This document shows positions 25,374 to 37,881 of a stretch of 64,000 bases of DNA, in pieces. The notes under the pieces were generated by a model. That model ran no database searches, was not told the origin of the DNA, and saw only the letters and a list, made by a program, of their open reading frames with translations. Each line of letters starts with the position of its first letter. Within the stretch, counting starts at the first letter, position 1. The position numbers were made by a program, and so were the translations under genes. This stretch comes from Bacillus sp. Xin1. Its GTDB lineage: Bacteria; Bacillota; Bacilli; Bacillales; Bacillaceae_G. Location of the stretch: assembly GCF_013314535.1 (NCBI RefSeq), contig NZ_JABUAE010000024.1:1-64000 (forward strand). The letters are read 5' to 3'.

Positions 25374-26399
25374 ATGATTTTATTGGAAAACGTAAAGAAA
25401 ATATATAAATCAAAAAGCGGTGATGTCACTGCTGTAGATGATGCCAATTTAAAAATAGAAAAAGGCGAGATCTTTGGTGTTATCGGATATAGTGGCGCTG
25501 GTAAAAGTTCTTTAATTAGATTATTTAATCAATTAGAGAAACCAACTTCTGGACAGATTACGATAGCCAATCGTGTTATTTCAGCAATTACTGGAAATGA
25601 ACTTCGAAAAGCAAGACAAGAAATCGGAATGATTTTTCAGCACTTTAACTTACTTTGGTCAAGAACTGTACGTGAAAATATCGCTTTTCCACTTGAAATT
25701 GCAGGTGTCGATAAAGAGCAGCGAAAAAAGCGTGTGGATGAGTTGATTCATCTGGTTGGATTGGAAGGAAGGGGCGATGCATATCCATCTCAATTGAGCG
25801 GTGGACAAAAGCAGCGCGTTGGGATTGCAAGAGCATTAGCAAACAATCCGAAAGTACTCTTATGTGATGAAGCGACATCAGCACTTGATCCAGAAACAAC
25901 AGATCAAATTTTAGATTTACTATTAGATATTAATAAACGACTTGGCTTAACAATTGTACTGATTACACATGAAATGCATGTAATTCGCAAGATTTGTAAT
26001 CGCGTTGCGGTCATGGAAAAAGGAAAAATTGTAGAAAGTGGTCCTGTTCTAGATGTATTCCGTGACCCGCAGCAGGAGATTACAAAACGTTTTGTACAAC
26101 AGCTTACGGATTCTGAAGATACAAATGAAACGATTGAGAGCTTATTAGAAAAATATCCAGATGGAAAAGTCATTCGTTTACAGTTTATTGGAGATTCTGT
26201 AGAACGCCCGGTGCTTCAAAGGTTAATGAGGCGAGAGGATCTAGAAGTAAGTGTTTTGCAAGGGAATATCGCTCAAACAAACAATGGATCTTACGGGAAT
26301 TTAATTGTGCACTTAAATGGTTCAGAAGCAGCAATCCAGCAAGCGATAGCAGGAATCCATCAAGAACAAGTAGAGCTGGAGGTGATTGCACATGGATAA
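25374..26399 (+). CDS. metN: Methionine ABC transporter ATP-binding protein
   Basis: 341 residues. Walker A is GYSGAGKS (38-45), the signature LSGGQ is at 141-145 and Walker B is VLLCDEATSALD near 161-172. A C-terminal NIL/ACT-like sensing domain (residues about 265-341) is typical of MetN and mediates feedback inhibition by methionine. ATG 25374 follows AGGGGTGA. It overlaps metP by 8 bases and is controlled by the SAM riboswitch. Confidence 0.96.
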   Translation: MILLENVKKIYKSKSGDVTAVDDANLKIEKGEIFGVIGYSGAGKSSLIRLFNQLEKPTSGQITIANRVISAITGNELRKARQEIGMIFQHFNLLWSRTVRENIAFPLEIAGVDKEQRKKRVDELIHLVGLEGRGDAYPSQLSGGQKQRVGIARALANNPKVLLCDEATSALDPETTDQILDLLLDINKRLGLTIVLITHEMHVIRKICNRVAVMEKGKIVESGPVLDVFRDPQQEITKRFVQQLTDSEDTNETIESLLEKYPDGKVIRLQFIGDSVERPVLQRLMRREDLEVSVLQGNIAQTNNGSYGNLIVHLNGSEAAIQQAIAGIHQEQVELEVIAHG

Positions 26400-27057
26400 G
26401 TTATTAGCGAACGTTGATTGGAGTAAAATGCTAGAAGCGACAGGTGAAACATTATATATGACGGCAATCGCAGCGCTTGCTACATTTGTTTTTGGCCTTA
26501 TTTTAGGATTATTACTCTTTATGACATCTAAAGATAACTTGTGGGAAAACAAAGCGATTCATACTATAATTGGAGCGTTTGTAAATATCTTTCGTTCCAT
26601 TCCATTTATCATTTTAATTATTTTATTAATTCCATTTACGAAGATTCTCCTTGGAACAATTCTTGGAGCAAGTGCAGCACTTCCGGCTTTAATAATTGGA
26701 GCGGCACCGTTTTATGCAAGGATGGTTGAAATTGCACTTCGCGAGATTGATAAAGGGGTTATTGAAGCCTCAAAAGCAATGGGAGCAAAAACGAGTACGA
26801 TTATTTGGAAAGTATTGATTCCTGAATCATTACCAGCGTTAACTTCTGGTATTACAGTAACGACAATTGCACTTGTAGGCTATACAGCAATGGCTGGTGT
26901 TGTCGGTGCTGGTGGTCTTGGTACACTTGCTTATTTAGAAGGATTTCAGCGTGGGAATAACGATGTAACAATCGTTGCAACAATTTGTGTATTACTCGTT
27001 GTATTTTTAATTCAGTGGATTGGTGATCGTGTAACAATTCGAATTGATAAACGATAA
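26392..27057 (+). CDS. metP: Methionine ABC transporter permease
   Basis: 221 residues, five or six membrane helices, with the permease coupling motif EASKAMGAKTSTIIWKVLIP. It pairs with MetN to import methionine. ATG 26392 with GGAGG at 26378-26382 is preferred over an upstream TTG. The start lies inside the last codons of metN, indicating coupled translation. Confidence 0.95.
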   Translation: MDKLLANVDWSKMLEATGETLYMTAIAALATFVFGLILGLLLFMTSKDNLWENKAIHTIIGAFVNIFRSIPFIILIILLIPFTKILLGTILGASAALPALIIGAAPFYARMVEIALREIDKGVIEASKAMGAKTSTIIWKVLIPESLPALTSGITVTTIALVGYTAMAGVVGAGGLGTLAYLEGFQRGNNDVTIVATICVLLVVFLIQWIGDRVTIRIDKR

Positions 27058-27079
27058 TTAAAATGGGAGGGTGTTTCAA

Positions 27080-27892
27080 ATGAAAAAATTATTACTTACA
27101 GCACTTATTACAACGTCAATTTTTGGGCTAGCTGCTTGTGGTGGGAAAGATAAAGATGAAAAAAAACTTGTTGTCGGAGCTTCTAATGTACCACACGCTG
27201 AGATTTTAGAGAAAGCAAAACCGTTACTTGAGAAAAAAGGTATCCAATTGGACATCAAACCATTCCAAGATTATGTATTGCCAAATAAATCTTTAGCAGA
27301 TAAAGAGTTAGATGCGAACTACTTCCAGCATATTCCGTATTTAGAGAAAGAGATTAAAGATAAGGGCTACAAGTTTGAAGTGGCAGGGAAAATTCATTTA
27401 GAACCAATCGGTGTATATTCTCAAAAATATAAAAGTTTAAAAGAGCTTCCAAACGGAGCGACAATTATTATGAGTAACTCTGTTGCCGACCATGGACGTG
27501 GTTTAGCGATTTTACAAAAAGAGGGCATTTTAAAAATTAAAGATGGTGTAGACCCTGTTAAAGCGACTACAAAAGATATTGCGGAAAATCCAAAAAATTT
27601 GAAGTTTAAAACAGATATTGAGCCTGGCTTATTGCCACAAGTGTATAACAATAAAGAAGGCGATGCGGTTTTAATTAACTCAAACTATGCGATTGACGCA
27701 AAATTAAACCCAGAGAAAGATGCGATTGCGATCGAAGGAAACGACTCTCCGTATGCAAACGTAGTTGCGGTTCGTAAAGGTGATAAGGACAAAAAAGAAA
27801 TTAAAGCACTTGTAGAAGTGTTACATTCTAAAGAGATTGAGGACTTTATAAATAAAGAATATAAAGGGGCAGTTGTTCCTGTGAAAGAATAA
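27080..27892 (+). CDS. metQ: Methionine-binding lipoprotein MetQ
   Basis: 270 residues of the NlpA/MetQ family. The lipobox is LAAC (Cys 22). Binding-site segments include GASNVPHAEIL, FQDYVLPNKSLADKELDANY and LINSNYAIDAKLNP. It captures methionine outside the membrane and delivers it to MetNP. It ends metN-metP-metQ with a terminator at 27902-27933. A close paralogue follows at 28021. Confidence 0.95.
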   Translation: MKKLLLTALITTSIFGLAACGGKDKDEKKLVVGASNVPHAEILEKAKPLLEKKGIQLDIKPFQDYVLPNKSLADKELDANYFQHIPYLEKEIKDKGYKFEVAGKIHLEPIGVYSQKYKSLKELPNGATIIMSNSVADHGRGLAILQKEGILKIKDGVDPVKATTKDIAENPKNLKFKTDIEPGLLPQVYNNKEGDAVLINSNYAIDAKLNPEKDAIAIEGNDSPYANVVAVRKGDKDKKEIKALVEVLHSKEIEDFINKEYKGAVVPVKE

Positions 27893-27901
27893 TTGTTTTT
27901 C

Positions 27902-27933
27902 ATAAGGGCTGGTAAATGCCAGCTCTTATTTTT
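27902..27933 (+). terminator. Terminator after metQ
   Basis: AAGGGCTGG pairs with CCAGCTCTT (one G-T pair), then TATTTTT. Confidence 0.8.
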
Positions 27934-28020
27934 CCTTTGGGAAGTAAGAAATCGAATGATAAGAAAAAGATCTGTATACAATATTTATTCTGAAAATTAC
28001 AAAAAAGAAGGTGCCGTCAT

Positions 28021-28827
28021 ATGAAGAAAATCATACTATCAGTTTTTATAACAATATTTGTACTTGCGTTAGCAGCTTGCGGTGGGAAAGATGAAAGTAC
28101 ACTGGTTGTTGGAGCTTCTAACGTGCCGCATGCTGTTATTTTAGAAAAAGCACAGCCAATATTAGAGAAAAAAGGAATCAAACTAAAAATTAAAACATTC
28201 CAAGATTATGTGTTACCTAATAAAGCGTTAGCCGATAAAGACATTGATGCCAACTATTTTCAACACATTCCTTATTTAGATAAGGAGATCGAGGAAAAGG
28301 GATATAAAATTGTAAATGCAGGGAAAATCCATTTAGAGCCAATGGGAATCTATTCTAAAAAATATAAAAGTTTAAAAGACCTTCCGGATGGTGGGACTGT
28401 TATTATGAGTAATAACGTAGCGGAACGCGGCCGTATGCTTGCATTATTGCAAAAAGGTGGCGTCATTAAACTGAAAGATGGTGTAGATATCGTTAAGGCG
28501 ACAGTCAAAGATATTGTGGAGAATCCCAAGAACTTGAAGTTTAAAACAGATGTTGAGCCAGGGCTTTCACCAAAGTTATACGAAAATAATGAAGGTGATG
28601 CTTTATTCATTAATTCAAACTATGCAATTGACGCAAAATTAAATCCTACAAAAGATGCAATTGCAATTGAAGGATCAGATTCTCCGTATGCAAATATTAT
28701 TGCCGTTCGTAAAGGCGATGAAAAGAAAAAAGAAATTAAGGAATTAGTAGAAGTTTTGCATTCAAAAGAAATTCAAGATTTTATTAATAAAGAATATAAG
28801 GGAGCAGTACTTCCGGTAAATGAGTAG
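28021..28827 (+). CDS. Second MetQ-like substrate-binding lipoprotein
   Basis: 268 residues, lipobox LAAC (Cys 20), and the same layout as the preceding MetQ. Most of the mature protein aligns without gaps (FQDYVLPNKALADKDIDANY, EGSDSPYAN), so this is a tandem duplicate that has diverged. It has its own ribosome site (AAGAAGGTG) and terminator and lies beyond the metQ terminator, so its expression depends on read-through or an unseen promoter in the 128-base gap. It may carry a different amino acid or isomer to MetNP; that is inference. Confidence 0.88.
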   Translation: MKKIILSVFITIFVLALAACGGKDESTLVVGASNVPHAVILEKAQPILEKKGIKLKIKTFQDYVLPNKALADKDIDANYFQHIPYLDKEIEEKGYKIVNAGKIHLEPMGIYSKKYKSLKDLPDGGTVIMSNNVAERGRMLALLQKGGVIKLKDGVDIVKATVKDIVENPKNLKFKTDVEPGLSPKLYENNEGDALFINSNYAIDAKLNPTKDAIAIEGSDSPYANIIAVRKGDEKKKEIKELVEVLHSKEIQDFINKEYKGAVLPVNE

Positions 28828-28832
28828 GCATG

Positions 28833-28864
28833 AAAGGGGCTAGGAAATTTCCAGCCCTTTTTTC
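28833..28864 (+). terminator. Terminator
   Basis: AAAGGGGCTAGGAAA pairs with TTTCCAGCCCTTT, then T's, with almost no loop. Confidence 0.8.
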
Positions 28865-28954
28865 TTTATATAAATAAGAAGAAAGGTGTATCATAATAGG
28901 ATGTGAGAGAAATACTTATATACATTTGTGAAAAAATTGTTACATTTTCTCAGC

Positions 28955-29010
28955 GTTTGCGATATTATTTTATTTGATATAAAATTAGAATGAGAATAAA
29001 ATGAGAATGT
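28955..29010 (+). promoter_or_regulatory. suf promoter region with tandem ATGAGAAT
   Basis: TATAAA (28978-28983) is a likely -10. ATGAGAAT occurs at 28990-28997 and 29001-29008, 11 bp apart, where it would overlap the transcript start. It could be a regulator site, for example for the SufR-like protein encoded at 57520; this is not proven. Confidence 0.4.
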
Positions 29011-29063
29011 GAATGTTTTAGGAATTTTTAAAATGTATATAGAGGATTAATGGAGGTATTGAG

Positions 29064-29849
29064 ATGGCTGGTTCTACATTAACGGTTAAAGACTTACATG
29101 TATCAATCGATGGTAAAGAAATTTTAAAAGGTGTAAACCTTGAAGTAAAAGGTGGAGAAATCCACGCAATTATGGGACCTAACGGAACGGGTAAATCAAC
29201 TTTATCTTCTGCAATTATGGGTCACCCAAAATATGAAGTAACAGAAGGTAGCATCATCATCGACGGTGAAGATGTATTAGAAATGGAAGTAGATGAGCGC
29301 GCACAAGCGGGTCTATTCCTAGCAATGCAATATCCAAGTGAAATTAGCGGAGTAACAAACGCTGACTTCTTACGTTCTGCAATTAATGCACGCCGCGAAG
29401 AAGGCGATGAAATTTCTCTTATGAAATTTATACGTAAATTAGATAAAAATATGGAATTCCTAGAAATGGATCCAGAAATGGCACAACGTTACTTAAATGA
29501 AGGTTTCTCTGGTGGTGAGAAAAAACGTAACGAAATTCTTCAATTAATGATGATCGAGCCAAAAATCGCAATCTTAGATGAGATCGACTCTGGTCTTGAT
29601 ATCGATGCACTAAAAGTTGTATCTAAAGGTATTAACGAAATGCGCGGCGAAGAGTTCGGTTGCCTAATGATTACGCATTACCAACGTTTATTAAACTACA
29701 TCACTCCAGACTTCGTTCACGTTATGATGAACGGTCGCATTGTTAAATCTGGTGGCCCTGAGCTTGCACAACGTCTAGAAGCTGAAGGTTACGACTGGAT
29801 TAAAAAAGAATTAGGTATTGAAGACGAAACAGCAGAGCAAGAAGCGTAA
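29064..29849 (+). CDS. sufC: Fe-S assembly ATPase SufC
   Basis: 261 residues, ABC-type ATPase without membrane partner. Walker A is GPNGTGKST (38-46), the signature FSGGEKKRNE and Walker B IAILDEIDSGLD. It partners with SufB and SufD in the SufBCD scaffold that assembles [4Fe-4S] clusters. First gene of sufC-sufD-sufS-sufU-sufB, the standard Bacillus order. GGAGG precedes ATG. Confidence 0.97.
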   Translation: MAGSTLTVKDLHVSIDGKEILKGVNLEVKGGEIHAIMGPNGTGKSTLSSAIMGHPKYEVTEGSIIIDGEDVLEMEVDERAQAGLFLAMQYPSEISGVTNADFLRSAINARREEGDEISLMKFIRKLDKNMEFLEMDPEMAQRYLNEGFSGGEKKRNEILQLMMIEPKIAILDEIDSGLDIDALKVVSKGINEMRGEEFGCLMITHYQRLLNYITPDFVHVMMNGRIVKSGGPELAQRLEAEGYDWIKKELGIEDETAEQEA

Positions 29850-29864
29850 GAGAGGAGCATAAAC

Positions 29865-32798
<2,934 letters not shown>

Positions 32799-32846
32799 TG
32801 TTAAAGGTTCCTAAAAACGAGGTTATCTAAGGAGGGACACACCAAC

Positions 32847-34244
32847 ATGGCGAAGCAACTGCCAGATATCGGCGATTACAAATATGGTTTCAAGGACAAA
32901 GACGTTTCGATTTTCCGTGCTGGACGCGGTTTAACAAAAGAGATCGTTGAAGAGATTTCACGTATGAAAGAAGAACCACAGTGGATGTTAGACTTCCGTT
33001 TAAAATCACTGGATAAGTTCTACGAAATGCCAATGCCACAATGGGGCGGCGATTTAAATGACTTAGATTTCGATGAAATTACGTACTACGTAAAACCATC
33101 TGAGAAATCTGAGAAGTCTTGGGATGAAGTACCTGATGAAATTAAAGCTACATTTGATAAATTAGGTATTCCAGAAGCTGAGCAAAAATATTTAGCGGGT
33201 GTATCTGCACAGTACGAATCTGAAGTTGTATACCACAACATGAAAGAAGACCTAGAAGCTCTAGGAATCGTATTTAAAGATACAGATAGCGCATTAAAAG
33301 AGAACGAAGACATTTTCCGTGAGCATTTCGGAAAAGTAATCCCACCAACAGACAACAAATTCTCTGCATTAAACTCTGCAGTTTGGTCTGGTGGATCATT
33401 CATCTACGTTCCAAAAGGTGTTAAAGTTGATACACCACTTCAAGCGTATTTCCGTATTAACTCTGAAAATATGGGACAATTCGAGCGTACGCTTATTATC
33501 GTAGACGAAGGCGCACACGTACACTACGTAGAAGGTTGTACAGCACCTGTTTACACGACTAACTCACTTCACAGTGCGGTAGTAGAAATCATCATTAAGA
33601 AAGATGCATATTGCCGTTACACTACAATCCAAAACTGGGCGAACAACGTATACAACCTAGTTACAAAACGTGCGGTTTGTGAAGAAAACGCAACGATGGA
33701 ATGGATTGACGGTAACATCGGATCTAAATTAACGATGAAATACCCAGCAGTTATCTTAAAAGGCGAAGGCGCTCGTGGTTTAACATTATCTATCGCGATT
33801 GCTGGTAAAGGCCAACACCAAGATGCTGGTGCGAAAATGATTCACTTAGCACCAAACACATCTTCAACAATCGTTTCTAAATCGATTGCGAAGCATGGTG
33901 GTAAAGTAACTTATCGTGGTATCGTACACTTCGGACCAAAAGCGAAAAACTCTCGCTCTAACATCGAGTGTGACACGTTAATTATGGATAACCAATCTAC
34001 ATCTGATACAATTCCTTACAACGAAATCAAAAACGATTACGTTTCACTTGAGCACGAAGCGAAAGTATCTAAAGTATCAGAAGAACAATTATTCTACCTA
34101 ATGAGCCGCGGTATTTCTGAGCAAGAAGCTACAGAAATGATCGTAATGGGCTTCATCGAGCCATTCACTCGCGAACTTCCAATGGAATACGCAGTTGAAA
34201 TGAACCGCCTAATCAAGTTTGAGATGGAAGGTTCTATTGGTTAA
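32847..34244 (+). CDS. sufB: Fe-S assembly scaffold SufB
   Basis: 465 residues, full length. Conserved SufB segments are [23 protein letters not shown] (a cysteine implicated in cluster assembly) and the C-terminal [28 protein letters not shown] precedes the ATG 48 bases after sufU. The last gene of the suf operon, followed by a strong terminator at 34256-34284. Confidence 0.97.
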   Translation: MAKQLPDIGDYKYGFKDKDVSIFRAGRGLTKEIVEEISRMKEEPQWMLDFRLKSLDKFYEMPMPQWGGDLNDLDFDEITYYVKPSEKSEKSWDEVPDEIKATFDKLGIPEAEQKYLAGVSAQYESEVVYHNMKEDLEALGIVFKDTDSALKENEDIFREHFGKVIPPTDNKFSALNSAVWSGGSFIYVPKGVKVDTPLQAYFRINSENMGQFERTLIIVDEGAHVHYVEGCTAPVYTTNSLHSAVVEIIIKKDAYCRYTTIQNWANNVYNLVTKRAVCEENATMEWIDGNIGSKLTMKYPAVILKGEGARGLTLSIAIAGKGQHQDAGAKMIHLAPNTSSTIVSKSIAKHGGKVTYRGIVHFGPKAKNSRSNIECDTLIMDNQSTSDTIPYNEIKNDYVSLEHEAKVSKVSEEQLFYLMSRGISEQEATEMIVMGFIEPFTRELPMEYAVEMNRLIKFEMEGSIG

Positions 34245-34255
34245 TATTTAAAGTG

Positions 34256-34284
34256 GAAGCGCCCTGATTACAGGGCGCTTTTTT
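34256..34284 (+). terminator. Terminator of the suf operon
   Basis: GAAGCGCCCTG pairs with CAGGGCGCTTT, then T's. It is nearly the same as the terminator after the cytolysin gene at 36144-36172. Confidence 0.9.
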
Positions 34285-34286
34285 AC

Positions 34287-34320
34287 TTGGTGGTAAATAT
34301 ATCAGCACTATTTGTAAACT
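34287..34320. repeat. Short GATATA-type repeat, left copy
   Basis: TTGGTGGTAAATATATCAGC follows the terminator T run, and the same phrase (TTGGCGGCAAATATATCAGC) follows the cytolysin terminator at 36176. The copy is cut off by the bcr1 remnant at 34321. Confidence 0.6.
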
Positions 34321-34390
34321 AATCGGGCTTTTACGGGCAGTTTTCTTCCCGGCTATTCTCTAGCATTTACTGCCCATTAATGCGGATAAA
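34321..34390 (-). repeat. bcr1 remnant
   Basis: AATCGGGCTTTTACGGGCAG at one end and TTACTGCCCATTAATGCGGA followed by TAAA at the other are the left portion of bcr1 in reverse orientation, with a mutated, shortened centre. Confidence 0.75.
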
Positions 34391-34415
34391 GACTTTGTGA
34401 CGATGTTCGATCTGT

Positions 34416-34453
34416 GAAAAGCCACCTCATTTTGCAAAATGAGGTGGCTTTTC
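34416..34453. terminator. Perfect 18-bp inverted repeat
   Basis: GAAAAGCCACCTCATTTT and AAAATGAGGTGGCTTTTC with a 2-nt loop look like a bidirectional terminator. A related hairpin is at 36281-36313, on the other side of the cytolysin gene. Confidence 0.75.
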
Positions 34454-34563
34454 ATACGATATTTAATTTGTCAGGATACTCGGGTATATGAAAGTAGCTG
34501 AAAAACTATCTAATTTGAATAAGTAAAAAAAATTATCAATATACAAAAATCGACATGATATGA

Positions 34564-34569
34564 TATAAT
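34564..34569 (+). promoter_or_regulatory. Candidate -10 of the cytolysin gene
   Basis: TATAAT at 34564-34569 lies 24 bp before the start codon. No good -35 is visible. An exact PlcR box (TATGNAN4TNCATA) is not found between 34245 and 34593; only the half site TATGAA at 34487. Confidence 0.45.
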
Positions 34570-34593
34570 TTTCACAAAAAAGGAGGGAATTTT

Positions 34594-36126
34594 TTGAAAG
34601 TTATAAATTATTTTAAAGGAATAAAAATTCTAGTATGCTTCTTAGTTGGTTTATGCACTATTAATTATTCATCTATTTCTTTCGCGGAAACAAAAACAGG
34701 TAATTCAGCTGATGCAGCAAAAAATGCTAGTGGCATTGATACTGGCATAGCAAATCTAAAGTATAATAATCAAGAGGTTTTAGCAGTAAATGGTGATAAA
34801 GTAGAGAGTTTTGTTCCGAAAGAAAGTATAAATTCAAATGGTAAATTTGTTGTAATTGAACGTGAGAAAAAATCACTTACAACTTCACCAGTCGATATTT
34901 CGATTATTGATTCTGTGGCTAATCGTACTTATCCAGGAGCAGTACAACTTGCAAATAAAGCTTTTGCAGATAATCAGCCTAGTTTATTAGTGGCTAAAAG
35001 AAAACCTTTGAATATTAGTATAGACTTACCTGGCATGAGAAAAGAAAATACAATAACTGTTCAAAATCCAACATATAGTAATGTGTCTGGGGCAGTAGAT
35101 GATTTAGTATCTACTTGGAATGAAAAGTATTCAACAACACATACGTTACCTGCAAGAATGCAGTATACAGAATCTATGGTTTATAGTAAATCTCAAATAG
35201 CAAGTGCTCTTAATGTTAACGCTAAATATCTTGATAATGGGCTAAATATTGACTTTAATGCGATTGCAAGTGGAGAGAAAAAAGTGATGGTTGCGGCATA
35301 TAAGCAAATTTTTTATACCGTAAGTGCAGAACTACCTAACAATCCATCAGACCTTTTTGATAGTAGTGTTACTTTTGCAGAGTTAACTCGTAAAGGGGTA
35401 AGTAATACGGCTCCGCCTGTTATGGTATCAAATGTAGCTTACGGCAGAACAATTTATGTGAAATTAGAAACAACTTCTAAGAGCAAAGATGTACAAGCTG
35501 CCTTTAAAGCCTTAATTAAGAATAACAGCGTCGAAACGAGTGGACAGTACAAAGATATTTTTGAAGACAGTACTTTTACCGCTGTAGTATTAGGCGGAGG
35601 TTCAAAAGAGCATAACAAAGTTGTTACAAAAGATTTTAATGAAATAAGAAATATCATTAAAGATAATGCAGAATTAAGTCCTAAAAATCCAGCATACCCA
35701 ATTTCATATACAAGCACTTTCTTAAAAGATAACGCAACTGCTGCTGTTCATAATAATACAGACTATATTGAGACTACATCTACAGAATATTCCGGTGGTA
35801 AAATGACGCTTGATCATTATGGTGCATATGTTGCTCAATTTGATGTATCTTGGGATGAATTCTCATATGATGAAAATGGAAATGAAGTACTATCTCATAA
35901 AACTTGGGAAGCAAACGGTAAAAACAGAACTGCTCATTTCTCTACAGTCATACCACTTCCACCTAATTCAAAAAATATAAAAGTCTTAGCATGGGAATGC
36001 ACAGGTCTTGCATGGGAATGGTGGAGAACAGTTATTAATGAACAAAATGTTCCGTTAACAAATGAAATAAACATCTGGATTGGTGGGACGACATTATACC
36101 CAACCTCTAATATTAGTTATAATTAA
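34594..36126 (+). CDS. alo: Cholesterol-dependent cytolysin (cereolysin O/anthrolysin O)
   Basis: 510 residues, the size of B. cereus group cytolysins. A signal peptide spans residues 1-31 (SSISFAE cut). The tryptophan-rich undecapeptide [11 protein letters not shown] is intact at 468-478, and the cholesterol-recognition Thr-Leu pair is Thr 500-Leu 501 in GGTTLYP. Domains 1-3 contain the transmembrane hairpin region. The secreted monomer binds cholesterol, oligomerises and perforates host membranes. It starts with TTG 34594 behind AGGAGGG. It is monocistronic. Repeated terminator, GATATA-type and hairpin modules flank it, which suggests insertion of a cassette after sufB. Confidence 0.97.
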   Translation: MKVINYFKGIKILVCFLVGLCTINYSSISFAETKTGNSADAAKNASGIDTGIANLKYNNQEVLAVNGDKVESFVPKESINSNGKFVVIEREKKSLTTSPVDISIIDSVANRTYPGAVQLANKAFADNQPSLLVAKRKPLNISIDLPGMRKENTITVQNPTYSNVSGAVDDLVSTWNEKYSTTHTLPARMQYTESMVYSKSQIASALNVNAKYLDNGLNIDFNAIASGEKKVMVAAYKQIFYTVSAELPNNPSDLFDSSVTFAELTRKGVSNTAPPVMVSNVAYGRTIYVKLETTSKSKDVQAAFKALIKNNSVETSGQYKDIFEDSTFTAVVLGGGSKEHNKVVTKDFNEIRNIIKDNAELSPKNPAYPISYTSTFLKDNATAAVHNNTDYIETTSTEYSGGKMTLDHYGAYVAQFDVSWDEFSYDENGNEVLSHKTWEANGKNRTAHFSTVIPLPPNSKNIKVLAWECTGLAWEWWRTVINEQNVPLTNEINIWIGGTTLYPTSNISYN

Positions 36127-36143
36127 AGGTGATGTATACGCTC

Positions 36144-36172
36144 GAAGCGCTCTGTTTGCAGGGCGCTTTTTT
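36144..36172 (+). terminator. Terminator of the cytolysin gene
   Basis: GAAGCGCTCTG pairs with CAGGGCGCTTT, then T's; almost identical to the sufB terminator. Confidence 0.9.
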
Positions 36173-36262
36173 AATTGGCGGCAAATATATCAGCGCTTTT
36201 TACGATATATCGGCACAAATGGATCATTTATCGGCGCTTCGACACGATATAAAGACCCTTCA
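36172..36262. repeat. GATATA-type dispersed repeat, right copy
   Basis: TTGGCGGCAAATATATCAGC, GCGCTTTTTACGATATATCGG, GGATCATTTATCGGCGCTTCG and GACACGATATAAAGACCC form three or four imperfect units of the same family as 61-175 and 16835-16920, here in the opposite sense. They again follow a terminator. Confidence 0.6.
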
Positions 36263-36280
36263 ACCATATTGGACACATAG

Positions 36281-36313
36281 AAAGTCACCTCATCATCAAA
36301 ATGAGGTGGCTTT
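36281..36313. terminator. Hairpin related to the one before the cytolysin gene
   Basis: AAAGTCACCTCAT and ATGAGGTGGCTTT pair with one mismatch. It matches the core of the hairpin at 34416-34453. Confidence 0.6.
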
Positions 36314-36395
36314 ATTGATGCGTTTATAGCGAATCCATAATTTTTTCATGCCGATGTAAATGCTATAGCCGATTAATCCACCCGTTACCGTGGAG
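36296..36395 (-). pseudogene. Possible 3' remnant of a membrane protein gene
   Basis: Read on the minus strand, the gap before gntP holds an open stretch ending at TGA 36296-36298. It encodes STVTGGLIGYSIYIGMKKLW then IRYKRINKATSF: a hydrophobic segment followed by basic residues, as at the end of a membrane protein. No start codon with a ribosome site and no upstream part is present. It may be a relic cut off near GAGTTCAAAAAG (about 36393), a string matching one terminus of the MITE-like repeat. Confidence 0.3.
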
Positions 36396-36407
36396 TTCAA
36401 AAAGTAA

Positions 36408-37754
36408 CTATACAAATAAGCTTAGTAATAAAGTAAATCCTAATCCAGATACGGAAATGATAGTCTCAAGTAAGGTCCATGTTGCAAATGTTTCTTTCAT
36501 GCTTAAACCAAAATATTCTTTGAACATCCAGAAACCAGCATCGTTCACATGTGAAGCAATTAAACTACCAGCTCCTGTTGCAAGGACAACTAAGGCAAGG
36601 TTAACGTCTGTGTTACCTAACATTGGAATCATTAAACCGACAGTTGTTAATGAAGCAACTGTAGCAGATCCTAAGGAAATACGTAAGATGGCAGCGATAA
36701 TCCATGCAAGCAAAATTGGTGATAATGAAGTTCCTTTGAATAATTCGGCTACATAGTTACCAACACCGCCATCAATTAATACTTGTTTGAAGGCTCCACC
36801 TCCACCAATGATTAAGAGCATCATCCCAATATTTGAGATAGCTGTTGTACAAGATTCCATCACGTTTTTGATTGGAATATTTCTTGCTAATCCCATTGTA
36901 TAGATAGCAACTAATAAGGATATCAACATGGCAGTATCTGCATTCCCAATAAACTGGATAGCTGCTAGTAAACTATTATCTTCAAATCCTATTGTTTTTT
37001 GCAGCAAAGTAATAATCGTAGCGATTGCCATTAAAATAACAGGTAGTAAAGCGGTAAAAACACTGATTCCAAAACTAGGCGTATCTTCAAGTTTAAATAC
37101 TTTCTGTTCACCTAGAGAGCTTATATTACCGGTTTTTTTGAATGCTTCAGGTACTAGCTTTTTCGCAATTTTAGTAAATACAGGTCCAGCTAAAATAACT
37201 GTTGGAATAGCTATAATAAAACCGTAAAGTAATACTTCACCAATGTTTGCACCAAGTTCACCAGCAATAGCGGTTGGTCCTGGGTGTGGCGGCAAAAATC
37301 CGTGTGTTACAGATAGAGCTGCTGCCATCGGAATACCGAGATACAAGATTGAAACTTTTAGTTCTCTTGAAATGGCAAATACAATCGGAATTAATAATAC
37401 TAATCCTACTTCAAAAAATAATGCAATACCGATAATAAATGAGGCAGTCACGACAGCCCATTGAATGTTCTTTTTACCGAATTTGTTCACAAGAGTCATA
37501 GCAATGCGTTGTGCGCCCCCGGCATCTGAGAGCAATTTGCCTAACATCGCACCAAGTCCAAAAACGAGTGCTAAATGGCCAAGTGTGCCGCCTAATCCTG
37601 CTTCAATGGTTTTTACAATTTTTTCTGGTGGCATTCCAAGTGTTAAAGCAACACCGAACGATACAATAATTAATGAAATAAATGTGTTTAATTTAAAGCG
37701 CATGATTAATACAAGTAATGCTAAAATCCCAATTGCTACAATGACTAATGGCAT
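36408..37754 (-). CDS. gntP: Gluconate permease
   Basis: 448 residues, about 12 membrane helices, GntP family (PHPGPTAIAGELGANIGEVLLYG, VNDAGFWMFKEYFGLS near the end). It imports gluconate by proton symport. The third gene of gntR-gntK-gntP. AGGGGGGAAA precedes its ATG. A degenerate bcr1 copy sits in the 118-base gap between gntK and gntP. Confidence 0.95.
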   Translation of the reverse strand: MPLVIVAIGILALLVLIMRFKLNTFISLIIVSFGVALTLGMPPEKIVKTIEAGLGGTLGHLALVFGLGAMLGKLLSDAGGAQRIAMTLVNKFGKKNIQWAVVTASFIIGIALFFEVGLVLLIPIVFAISRELKVSILYLGIPMAAALSVTHGFLPPHPGPTAIAGELGANIGEVLLYGFIIAIPTVILAGPVFTKIAKKLVPEAFKKTGNISSLGEQKVFKLEDTPSFGISVFTALLPVILMAIATIITLLQKTIGFEDNSLLAAIQFIGNADTAMLISLLVAIYTMGLARNIPIKNVMESCTTAISNIGMMLLIIGGGGAFKQVLIDGGVGNYVAELFKGTSLSPILLAWIIAAILRISLGSATVASLTTVGLMIPMLGNTDVNLALVVLATGAGSLIASHVNDAGFWMFKEYFGLSMKETFATWTLLETIISVSGLGFTLLLSLFV

Positions 37755-37788
37755 CGTAATTTCCCCCCTAATATTAGCTTTATTTGTG

Positions 37789-37881
37789 TTTATCCCCTTA
37801 TTTTTGAGCAGTAAGCCCCGACCTCAAGATTCAAAGAGAGATGAGGAGTGGGGGGGGGCACTGATAAAATTTTCACTTTAT
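37789..37881 (+). repeat. Degenerate bcr1 copy at the gntK stop
   Basis: TTTAT (37789-37793) and TTTAT (37877-37881) bound a shortened element retaining GCAGTAA, ACCTCAA, AGTGGGGGGG and TTTCAC. The gntK stop codon TGA (37873-37875) is made from the repeat TTTCAC end. Confidence 0.7.

Noticed and set aside
34245-34593. PlcR box upstream of the cytolysin gene
   Set aside because: Searched for TATGNAN4TNCATA by eye; only a half site (TATGAA, 34487) is present, so no claim is made.
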